Assembly (NCBI GenBank): GCA_015501055.1
Contig: JADNYV010000919.1
Span: forward strand, 1-12,883
Reading direction: 5' to 3'
Source of the DNA: Mucidula mucida
Taxonomy: Eukaryota; Basidiomycota; Agaricomycetes; Agaricales; Physalacriaceae
DNA: 12,883 nt
Shown piece after piece: positions 1-7,912 of this stretch. Each line of letters starts with the position of its first letter. Position 1 is the stretch's first letter. Under the pieces are notes generated by a model. The model did no database searches, was not told where the DNA came from, and saw only the letters and a program-made list of their open reading frames with translations. The position numbers and the translations under genes are program-made.

Positions 1-32
1 ACCGTAAAATAAAGAAATGTTAATTGAACTGG

Positions 33-2528
33 TCAATCACTCCCCACTGGGATGACTGCAGTGGCCATCTTGTTCCCAGCTCCATCAGTTGGAGGCAGTG
101 CCGACGAATTGAGTGGGATAGACAACATACTAACAAGAAACCCTTCAGCTAACACACGGAAAGGAAACATATATACAAACTCACTTGGCAAGCGCAGCAG
201 CATCGAACGGCGGCGCAGCGCCGTGCCAACGATCGTCTTATGCCCAAAGCTCGGCACGCCTTCGTCCGTAACGACATAAAGGAACGCCGGTCCCAGGCGG
301 ATACAACGCGGGCGTAGGCGGCCCAGTAACCGTGAGCGTCCTCTTGTCGGGCGACAAAACTGACACGAGCTTGACCATGCGTTGGTCCATGTGAACGCCA
401 TGCGTGGCAAAGCCCAGGTCCATGAGCGACACTGTTACGAGTTGTAGAGTTTGAACATATACAGGAGAAGCAAGTCGTACCGGAGACATCAGTGGCGGTC
501 GAAGGCAGCGTCACGGCAAGGGTGAACACTTGAGCATAGTTTACAGTCGCAGGCAACCCTGTGTATGTTGGACGGGGCCGCGACAGGTATGGCGGGCTGT
601 AAAAGTCCATTCTGAAAGACGAGTGAGCCTGGTTGTGACGATATAAGTGAGTTTAAGCGCACCTATACTCGGTCGGGTACTTGGTCGTCGACACATCGTC
701 ATTCGGATTGGATCCCGCTATAATGATAAAGAGTTCACTACACGACCGCTGGTGTATGAAGGAAACTTACCCAACATGATAGTACCATTGGGAGTCAAGC
801 TCGCAGTCGAATGGTATATACGGGCAATATTCGTAGTCGGAATACCACTACTAGAGAACCGACTTCCTGCCGGAGCAGCAGGGTCATACACGACAGGCGT
901 GAATGCCGGATTGTCCGCGTTGCTTTGGCCGACCCGGTTAGCGACCTGCCCAGGATCAGCCTGATATAATCGTCCTAAAGACTCACTCACATTGCCGTAC
1001 CCAGCAACACCAGTTTGAGCCCCATTGACGATGAAGACGCGTCCATCTGGGAGAAGCACAAGCTCTGGCATAACACGCGCCTGAGGCATCGACTCGACCT
1101 TCCACCCAGCAGCAATACCAGCCGTAGTGAGCACGAGTCGCGAGCACTGTGCCGACGCCGGAGTTTGAGAAGACAGTGTGCTAGGACTAACAGAGTCGGA
1201 AACAGTAGAACCGCCACAGATCATGATCTCTGGTGTGTAGCCATTCTCTGGCGTAAGAGGAAGAAGCGTGGCGCCAGCCGAGAATGGTGACCTGCTCGTG
1301 GCAAGACGGTTAATATGGCACTAGTGACCAATGAATGATGAATGGCACGTACGTGATGCGAACGCCGTTTGGAATACCGGGAAGACGCGTTTCCGTGTTG
1401 GTCTTCCAGTCCAATATCATCGCAGCGCGGTTAGCTGCGACAAAGATTCTCCCGTCGGGCAGGTACGCCATAATAGGGAAGTGATTACCGTTGAGGGTAT
1501 CACGAAGGAATTGACTGGGAATTCGTACACCATTGAAGCCTAGTAGAACCTCATCAGTTCATGCGCGCGCACATCCACCGCAAGAGCGTTCTCTTATACC
1601 GTTGACGTTCTTGGAAGGAAAGTACTCGTAGGTCGGGTTGTTGATGCCTGCAGAGTTGATGTAGCCTCCCCCGACTGAGCCTCTACATGCGGATTGTGGA
1701 GCGTCAGCGCACAATCAAAAGCCGGTGACTGACATCGCACCCAAAAATCATGATTGATCCATCTTCAAGGCGAACCTAGACTCGGAGAGCGCTTCACACA
1801 ATGCTGCATGTCATGATATTACGCCACTTACGGAAGAAGGGTACCATCTGTTGGACGTGAGGTGAATGTGCGACGGGTCTTCGAATACATCGCATATTCC
1901 GTCACTGCACGGGGTAAACATCCGGATGCCCTGTAAGCCATTTTGACCTACGTGAGAGATCGAGTTAGTCGGGAAGATGTCTTCAGACATCGTTGAACAA
2001 ACCAGTGATCACGACAGGATTCCCGCCAGAGTTGACTAGATTTCCATTCCCCAAAAAGCTTCCAGTGGCGCACCAGGAGTTACTCAGAGGGTTTAAAGCG
2101 CGGACGGTTTTCGTGTCCAAGTTCACTTCAACAGCCCACGCGACATGGCCGTTAACGTTGAGGGAATTGTGCTCGCTGTGATTGGGTGTGAGATTCAATG
2201 AAAGAACGTAAAGAAGGTACAGGCTACGTACACCTTGTCATAGATAATGGCAGTATTCTCGGATACAATAGCCAGCTGCATACCACTGACGCCAGTGGTT
2301 CTAGAAAAAAACCTACATGAACCTCTTTCGGACAAGGGCAGGAGAGGAGCTAACCCTTGCTGAGCGAGTGACCATGGTCCAGAGACCACTGCCCGTTTTT
2401 CTACCGGTGCCAGAACGGTGGATGCGCTTATGGGCACGGCGGATATGATTATCCGCAAGACCGACATGGTACAAGGCGGCGAGCGTTAGGAGCAAAGGAA
2501 GGTGAATCGAAAAGGAGAGTGAATACAT
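33..2528 (-). CDS. Glyoxal oxidase-like copper radical oxidase (AA5 family), left copy, two to three frame slips
   Basis: Extracellular copper-radical oxidase that oxidises aldehydes or alcohols with O2 to give H2O2, which feeds lignin-attacking peroxidases in related fungi. The start (2528) lies about 60 bases after a TATA box and opens a 25-residue signal peptide rich in Leu. All expected active-site residues are visible: the Cys of SWCATGSF and Tyr of NRWYPSS (cross-linked pair), the Tyr-His of ARIYHSTA, and the His of [10 protein letters not shown] place 12 introns at 2301-2354, 2176-2231, 1948-2002, 1776-1831, 1683-1740, 1540-1599, 1292-1352, 946-990, 718-770, 612-662, 432-480 and 130-184. 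The frame breaks at an extra G near 2405, an extra G near 292 (both absent in the right arm), and possibly a missing base near 220 shared by both arms. Allowing for these, the exons sum to 613 residues, normal for the family. Exact substrate is unknown. Confidence 0.85.
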
Positions 2529-2586
2529 GTACTGAATGAGCGAGAATGAGTGGGGGATGGGGGGGAAAGACGGCACTTACCAGGCG

Positions 2587-2593
2587 TTATATA
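2587..2593 (-). promoter_or_regulatory. TATA box of glyoxal oxidase, left copy
   Basis: Mirror of the right-arm TATA box (TATATAA on the minus strand), about 60 bases upstream of the ATG at 2528, with the same pyrimidine-rich leader. Confidence 0.65.
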
Positions 2594-2660
2594 GGCGCAT
2601 ATCACGGCAGAGGGCACTGATATCGACCAAATTAGGATCTCTTACCACCCATAGGTTGAC

Positions 2661-2850
2661 GTGAAACAGTCCGTGCGTTCGTCGCGTCAAAGGTCCAATA
2701 GTCGTCGTAGTAGATCATCAATAACAGCGGGGTGGCGCAGTGAAAGCGCTAACACGTACAGGACGAGAGAAAGTTCTGATAGAATTATGGTGTCACTGGC
2801 CATCCTACTTGAAGGACAATACGTGAGAAAGGCGAAGGCACTTGGGGATC
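2661..2850 (+). other. Possible Arg/Ser-rich exon, left-arm mirror
   Basis: Mirror of the right-arm Arg/Ser-rich frame, ending at GTAAGT (2851-2856) just before the poly(T) of the LINE. Single-base differences between the arms near 2685, 2802 and 2823 change the middle of the deduced peptide. If it is an exon, only one version can be right. Function unknown. Confidence 0.2.
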
Positions 2851-2992
2851 GTAAGTGTCTTTTTTTTTTTTTTTTTTTTTTTTTTTTCCAATTTTATACT
2901 CTTGCGTACAGCAGTACATGTTCGAGTCTTTCTACGTAGCTATATATATCAATGGCATGTTTGTGGCTCCTGCTTCTTCCTCTATTCTGCTC

Positions 2993-3011
2993 GAGCACCC
3001 GAAGGGTGCTC
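2993..3011 (-). repeat. Perfect hairpin in LINE 3' UTR, left copy
   Basis: Mirror of the right-arm hairpin: an 8-bp stem (gagcaccc with gggtgctc) around a three-base loop, about 85 bases downstream of the RNase H stop on the minus strand. A stem-loop in the 3' UTR is a plausible recognition signal for the element's own reverse transcriptase, as known for several LINE families. For this element it is inference. Confidence 0.7.
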
Positions 3012-3093
3012 AGGATGGCCGGGTTACGACAATCCTATTCCCGTGTAGATGTGTCGCGGGTTATCTCGAGTGCGTTTCGGCTGATGCGTGAAA

Positions 3094-3867
3094 TCAGAAC
3101 ATGGCGTTCTGGAATGGGTCTCGTGTGGCAGCATGTGGACGGGGAGGTAATCGCGGCTGTTGTACGGGTGTGAAGTCTGTGGTGAAGCGTGCTGTGTCGG
3201 AGACAAATTGTATCAGATGTGGGATGTTCTTTGGTTCGGCAAGGAGATGTGACAGCTTGAGCTCGTTGGCTTTGGGTTTAACGCGTCGTATAAGGCGCTC
3301 GCGATGCTCACGATGAGCCGGGCAGCGTAAGAGGTAGTGAAAGACGTCTTCTTTGTGGTAACGGCAGGAGGGGCATTCTGCGGAATCGACTTTGCGGATT
3401 CTGTGGAGATGTGCGTTAAGAGGGGCGTGTCCCGTTCGAAGCTGGGTGATGAGGGAAGCGACTCGGCGTGAGAGGGGCTCGATAAGGTTTGTGTACCTCT
3501 TGCCGAGCGTGATGGCATCTGCCGCGTGGATGTGTTTGAACTTTGTTCGCCTCTCTGATGTTCGCCATCTCTTTTTCGCTACTGTCTGCAACTTTTGCTG
3601 AAAGACGCGTTTGACGGCCGTCGCGCTAGCCGGTAGCGGCTTGCGAAATATGCGCGGCAATTGTGCTCTGTCCGTTGACGCTATCGGATCCTCTGCTGCC
3701 TTTTTTGCCTCCTGGTCCGCTGCCTCGTTCCCTGGTATATCCAGATGAGCCGGTACCCAACGCATCTCGATGCGTATTCCGGGGTGTTTCCTCTGGACAT
3801 CGTCGACCGCTTTGTGGAACGCGTCGAAGATGTAGTGCGCCGGTCCTGGTTTTCTGGACGCGGCGGC
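3094..3867 (-). pseudogene. LINE RNase H C-terminal fragment, left copy (open frame)
   Basis: An uninterrupted frame of 257 codons from the palindrome centre to a TGA at 3096-3094. It begins in the motif SRKPGPAHYIFDAFH, which in fungal LINE ORF2 proteins follows the third RNase H acidic residue. It then has the hallmark block VPAHLDIPGNEAAD, holding the late catalytic His and the last Asp. Near the end is a zinc-knuckle-like CPSC-x8-H-x4-C motif common after RNase H in Tad-like elements. The first three catalytic acidic residues, the reverse transcriptase and the endonuclease are missing, so this is a remnant. The open frame also continues through the centre into antisense of the other copy, which I regard as meaningless. 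Confidence 0.85.
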
Positions 3868-3889
3868 GCGCAGCGGCCGCCGCGTCCAG
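3854..3889. other. Palindrome centre (8-base spacer)
   Basis: Bases 3854-3867 and 3876-3889 are perfectly complementary and enclose the spacer gcgcagcg at 3868-3875. The surroundings are GC-rich and partly self-complementary, and they include the 8-base site gcggccgc at 3873-3880. The centre falls inside the RNase H reading frame of the LINE, so both LINE copies are cut at the same codon region. Such a short spacer is expected from a fold-back of one strand, either in vivo or during library preparation or sequencing. Confidence 0.93.
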
Positions 3890-4647
3890 AAAACCAGGAC
3901 CGGCGCACTACATCTTCGACGCGTTCCACAAAGCGGTCGACGATGTCCAGAGGAAACACCCCGGAATACGCATCGAGATGCGTTGGGTACCGGCTCATCT
4001 GGATATACCAGGGAACGAGGCAGCGGACCAGGAGGCAAAAAAGGCAGCAGAGGATCCGATAGCGTCAACGGACAGAGCACAATTGCCGCGCATATTTCGC
4101 AAGCCGCTACCGGCTAGCGCGACGGCCGTCAAACGCGTCTTTCAGCAAAAGTTGCAGACAGTAGCGAAAAAGAGATGGCGAACATCAGAGAGGCGAACAA
4201 AGTTCAAACACATCCACGCGGCAGATGCCATCACGCTCGGCAAGAGGTACACAAACCTTATCGAGCCCCTCTCACGCCGAGTCGCTTCCCTCATCACCCA
4301 GCTTCGAACGGGACACGCCCCTTAACGCACATCTCCACAGAATCCGCAAAGTCGATTCCGCAGAATGCCCCTCCTGCCGTTACCACAAAGAAGACGTCTT
4401 TCACTACCTCTTACGCTGCCCGGCTCATCGTGAGCATCGCGAGCGCCTTATACGACGCGTTAAACCCAAAGCCAACGAGCTCAAGCTGTCACATCTCCTT
4501 GCCGAACCAAAGAACATCCCACATCTGATACAATTTGTCTCCGACACAGCACGCTTCACCACAGACTTCACACCCGTACAACAGCCGCGATTACCTCCCC
4601 GTCCACATGCTGCCACACGAGACCCATTCCAGAACGCCATGTTCTGA
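3876..4647 (+). pseudogene. LINE RNase H C-terminal fragment, right copy (frameshifted)
   Basis: The same fragment as in the left arm, ending at TGA 4645-4647. A two-base deletion near 4321 (gcccctta, where the left arm has gcccctctta) creates an immediate TAA at 4323-4325. The rest of the domain, with the CPSC-x8-H-x4-C motif, continues in another frame to 4647. Apart from this the deduced protein matches the left copy. The RNase H hallmark VPAHLDIPGNEAAD is present and the N-terminal catalytic acids are absent, cut off by the palindrome centre. Confidence 0.85.
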
Positions 4648-4729
4648 TTTCACGCATCAGCCGAAACGCACTCGAGATAACCCGCGACACATCTACACGG
4701 GAATAGGATTGTCGTAACCCGGCCATCCT

Positions 4730-4748
4730 GAGCACCCTTCGGGTGCTC
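4730..4748 (+). repeat. Perfect hairpin in LINE 3' UTR, right copy
   Basis: GAGCACCC, loop TTC, GGGTGCTC: an 8-bp GC-rich stem with a three-base loop, about 105 bases before the poly(A). It is identical in both arms. It could be a 3' end recognition structure for target-primed reverse transcription. No functional evidence is available from sequence alone. Confidence 0.7.
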
Positions 4749-4853
4749 GAGCAGAATAGAGGAAGAAGCAGGAGCCACAAACATGCCATTGATATATATA
4801 GCTACGTAGAAAGACTCGAACATGTACTGCTGTACGCAAGAGTATAAAATTGG

Positions 4854-4884
<31 letters not shown>

Positions 4885-4891
4885 CACTTAC

Positions 4892-5069
4892 GATCCCCAA
4901 GTGCCTTCGCCTTTCTCACATTATTGTCCTTCAAGTAGGATGGCAGTGACACCATAATTCTATCAGAACTTTCTCTCGTCCTGTACGTGTTAGTGCTTTC
5001 ACTGCGCCACCCCGCTGTTATTGATGATCTACTACGACGACTATTGGACCTTTGACGCGACGAACGCAC
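4892..5069 (-). other. Possible Arg/Ser-rich exon facing away from glyoxal oxidase, right arm
   Basis: On the minus strand an open frame rich in Arg-Ser (RSSRQRSNSRRSRSS near its start) ends exactly at a consensus 5' splice site GTAAGT (4891-4886). The LINE poly(A) begins a few bases further on. It has no upstream in-frame ATG; a TAG lies just before it, with a possible 3' splice site cccatag. It could be an exon of a divergent gene whose intron received the LINE, or a chance frame in the promoter. No family is recognised. Confidence 0.2.
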
Positions 5070-5147
5070 GACTGTTTCACGTCAACCTATGGGTGGTAAG
5101 AGATCCTAATTTGGTCGATATCAGTGCCCTCTGCCGTGATATGCGCC

Positions 5148-5154
5148 TATATAA
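5148..5154 (+). promoter_or_regulatory. TATA box of glyoxal oxidase, right copy
   Basis: TATATAA about 60 bases before the ATG at 5213, followed by a pyrimidine-rich stretch (about 5170-5200). This is a typical basidiomycete core promoter layout for a well-expressed secreted enzyme. It lies 265 bases after the LINE poly(A), so the whole visible promoter is squeezed between the retrotransposon and the gene. Confidence 0.65.
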
Positions 5155-5212
5155 CGCCTGGTAAGTGCCGTCTTTCCCCCCCATCCCCCACTCATTCTCG
5201 CTCATTCAGTAC

Positions 5213-7685
5213 ATGTATTCACTCTCCTTTTCGATTCACCTTCCTTTGCTCCTAACGCTCGCCGCCTTGTACCATGTCGGTCTTGCGGATAATCATATCC
5301 GCCGTGCCCATAAGCGCATCCACCGTTCTGGCACCGTAGAAAAACGGGCAGTGGTCTCTGGACCATGGTCACTCGCTCAGCAAGGGTTAGCTCCTCTCCT
5401 GCCCTTGTCCGAAAGAGGTTCATGTAGGTTTTTTTCTAGAACCACTGGCGTCAGTGGTATGCAGCTGGCTATTGTATCCGAGAATACTGCCATTATCTAT
5501 GACAAGGTGTACGTAGCCTGTACCTTCTTTACGTTCTTTCATTGAATCTCACACCCAATCACAGCGAGCACAATTCCCTCAACGTTAACGGCCATGTCGC
5601 GTGGGCTGTTGAAGTGAACTTGGACACGAAAACCGTCCGCGCTTTAAACCCTCTGAGTAACTCCTGGTGCGCCACTGGAAGCTTTTTGGGGAATGGAATC
5701 TAGTCAACTCTGGCGGGAATCCTGTCGTGATCACTGGTTTGTTCAACGATGTCTGAAGACATCTTCCCGACTAACTCGATCTCTCACGTAGGTCAAAATG
5801 GCTTACAGGGCATCCGGATGTTTACCCCGTGCAGTGACGGAATATGCGATGTATTCGAAGACCGTCGCACATTCACCTCACGTCCAACAGATGGTACCCT
5901 TCTTCCGTAAGTGGCGTAATATCATGACATGCAGCATTGTGTGAAGCGCTCTCCGAGTCTAGGTTCGCCTTGAAGATGGATCAATCATGATTTTTGGGTG
6001 CGATGTCAGTCACCGGCTTTTGATTGTGCGCTGACGCTCCACAATCCGCATGTAGAGGCTCAGTCGGGGAGGCTACATCAACTCTGCAGGCATCAACAAC
6101 CCGACCTACGAGTACTTTCCTTCCAAGAACGTCAACGGTAATACTAAGAGACACTCTTGCGGTGGATGTGCGCGCGCATGAACTGATGAGGTTCTACTAG
6201 GCTTCAATGGTGTACGAATTCCCAGTCAATTCCTTCGTGATACCCTCAACGGTAATCACTTCCCTATTATGGCGTACCTGCCCGACGGGAGAATCTTTGT
6301 CGCAGCTAACCGCGCTGCGATGATATTGGACTGGAAGACCAACACGGAAACGCGTCTTCCCGGTATTCCAAACGGCGTTCGCATCACGTACGTGCCATTC
6401 ATCATTCATTGGTCACTAGTGCCATATTAACCGTCTTGCCACGAGCAGGTCACCATTCTCGGCTGCGCCACGCTTCTTCCTCTTACGCCAGAGAATGGCT
6501 ACACACCAGAGATCATGATCTGTGGCGGTTCTACTGTTTCCGACTCTGTTAGTCCTAGCACACTGTCTTCTCAAACTCCGGCGTCGGCACAGTGCTCGCG
6601 ACTTCTCCACTACGGCTGGTATTGCTGCTGGATGGAAGGTCGAGTCGATGCCTCAGGCGCGTGTTATGCCAGAGCTTGTCGCTCCCAGATGGACGCGTCT
6701 TCATCGTCAATGGGGCTCAGACTGGTGTGCTGGGTACGGCAATGTGAGTGAGTCTAGGACGATTATATCAGGCTGACTCGAGCCTGTGCAGGTCGCTAAC
6801 CGGTCGGCCAAAGCAATGCGGACAACCCGCGTTCACGCTGTCGTGTATGACCCTGCTGCTCCGCAGGAAGTCGTCTCTAGTAGTGGTATTCCGACTACAA
6901 TATTGCCCGTATATACCATCGACTGCGAGCTTGACTCCCAATGGTACTATCATGTTGGGTAAGTTTCCTTCATACACCAGCGTGTAGTGAACTCTTTATC
7001 ATTATAGCGGGATCCAATCCGAATGACGATATGTCGACGACCAAGTACCCGACCGAGTATAGGTGCGCTTAAACTCACTTATATCGTCACAACCTCAGGC
7101 TCACTCGTCTTCAGAATGGAGTTTTACAGCCCGCCATACCTGTCGCGGCCCCGTCCAACATACACAGGGTTGCCTGCGACTGTAAACTATGCTCAAGTGT
7201 TCACCCTTGCCGTGACGCTGCCTTCGACCGCCACTGATGTCTCCGGTACGACTTGCTTCTCCTGTATATGTTCAAACTCTACAACTCGTAACAGTGTCGC
7301 TCATGGACCTGGGCTTTGCCACGCATGGCGTTCACATGGACCAACGCATGGTCAAGCTCGTGTCAGTTTTGTCGCCCGACAAGAGGACGCTCACGGTTAC
7401 TGGGCCGCCACGCCCGCGTTGTATCCGCCGGGACCGGCGTTCCTTTATGTGTTACGGACGAAGGCGTGCCGAGCTTTGGGCATAAGACGATCGTTGGCAC
7501 GGCGCTGCGCCGCCGTTCGATGCTGCTGCGCTTGCCAAGTGAGTTTGTATATATGTTTCCTTTATGTTAGCTGAGGGTTTTTCTGTTAGTATGTTGTCTA
7601 TCCCACTCAATTCGTCGCACTGCCTCCAACTGATGGAGCTGGGAACAAGATGGCCACTGCAGTCATCCCAGTGGGGAGTGATTGA
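5213..7685 (+). pseudogene. Glyoxal oxidase-like copper radical oxidase, right copy, many frameshifts
   Basis: Mirror copy of the left-arm gene, from ATG 5213 to TGA 7683-7685. The N-terminal coding part is the better version here (in frame through [20 protein letters not shown]). Introns lie at 5386-5439, 5509-5564, 5737-5791, 5907-5962, 5998-6055, 6138-6200, 6388-6448, 6744-6791, 6959-7007, 7063-7114, 7246-7294 and 7539-7589. One-base losses near 5697, 5862, 6067 and 6464, a dense run of small indels in 6600-7120, and more near 7410-7445 and 7615 break the frame repeatedly. The active-site motifs remain recognisable. As written it could not give a full enzyme. Since most breaks are homopolymer-type deletions, poor base calling is as likely as true decay. 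Confidence 0.82.
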
Positions 7686-7717
7686 CCAGTTCAATTAACA
7701 TTTCTTTATTTTACGGT

Positions 7718-7912
7718 CGTTACCTCGATATCTTTCTCGAACTCTCTATCAAACTGTGAATAGGCTTCAAAATGTTATAGTATGATGCATTCTATATGAT
7801 GCGACGTTTGGTGTAAGTATTACAGCGACATTGTACATTATATGTGAGAGCAGCGACCGGCGGTGGGGGTTAATTACAGTATATAAAACGAGAGCGGATA
7901 TGAATGACAAGA
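7718..7912. other. Intergenic, no gene seen
   Basis: AT-richer spacer between the palindrome end and the 3' end of the minus-strand hypothetical gene. It contains a TATATAAAA at 7880-7888 with no plus-strand gene behind it. It probably holds the 3' ends of the two converging transcripts. Confidence 0.5.

Larger units (their letters stand above)
1..3867. repeat. Left arm of giant inverted repeat
   Basis: This stretch is the reverse complement of 3876-7717. Base 1 pairs with base 7717, and base 3867 pairs with base 3876. It carries, from the window edge inward, a glyoxal oxidase gene on the minus strand, its promoter, and a LINE fragment on the minus strand. Because pairing is still intact at base 1, the true outer end of the arm may lie outside the window. 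This arm is the better copy: its glyoxal oxidase needs only two or three one-base corrections, against many in the other arm. Confidence 0.97.
2860..3867 (-). mobile_element. 5'-truncated LINE, left copy
   Basis: A non-LTR retrotransposon 3' end read on the minus strand: the C-terminal part of an RNase H domain (3867-3094), a 3' UTR of about 200 bases with a perfect hairpin (2993-3011), and a tail seen as 28 T on the plus strand (2860-2887). A 3' poly(A), a 5' truncation and a terminal Cys/His motif after RNase H are typical of Tad-like LINEs of filamentous fungi. Target-site duplications cannot be tested, because the 5' end is replaced by the palindrome centre. Reverse transcriptase and endonuclease regions are absent. 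Confidence 0.88.
3876..4882 (+). mobile_element. 5'-truncated LINE, right copy
   Basis: Mirror copy of the left LINE fragment: RNase H tail (3876-4647), 3' UTR with a hairpin at 4730-4748, and a 29-A tail at 4854-4882. By eye it differs from the left copy only by a missing CT near 4321 and by one base in tail length, over roughly 980 bases. It lies in the same orientation as the downstream glyoxal oxidase and ends about 265 bases upstream of that gene's TATA box. Neither copy could move autonomously. Confidence 0.88.
3876..7717. repeat. Right arm of giant inverted repeat
   Basis: This is the reverse complement of 1-3867 and is about 25 bases shorter in total. The offset (left plus right coordinate) falls from 7743 at the centre to 7741 beyond a CT indel near 4321, then to 7718 at the outer end. 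Nearly all differences are small deletions in this arm, many in short homopolymers. They are dense at 6138-6165, 6600-7120, 7405-7445 and 7555-7615, with long identical stretches between. Beyond 7717 the sequence is single copy within the window. Confidence 0.97.

Noticed and set aside
2860..2950. Open frames with long Phe runs next to the poly(T)
   Set aside because: They come from translating the LINE poly(A) tail on the wrong strand.
3681..4062. Arg-rich open frames near the centre on both strands, nearly identical to each other
   Set aside because: They are out-of-frame shadows of the RNase H coding sequence, duplicated by the inverted repeat.
3663..4080. Long open frames crossing the palindrome centre on both strands (about 220 and 328 codons)
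   Set aside because: Their first part is antisense of the opposite RNase H copy. They are a by-product of the fold-back, not a fused gene.
6515..6776. Separate small genes in the right arm between 6500 and 7000
   Set aside because: They are fragments of the glyoxal oxidase exon broken by small indels. The left arm shows the continuous frame.
1..7717. CRISPR array, prokaryotic transposon or terminal-inverted-repeat DNA transposon
   Set aside because: There are no short direct repeats with spacers. The inverted repeat has almost no internal spacer and no transposase. The contents are eukaryotic genes with introns.
7880..7888. TATATAAAA as a plus-strand promoter
   Set aside because: No plus-strand gene follows within a sensible distance. 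It lies in the 3' region of a minus-strand gene.
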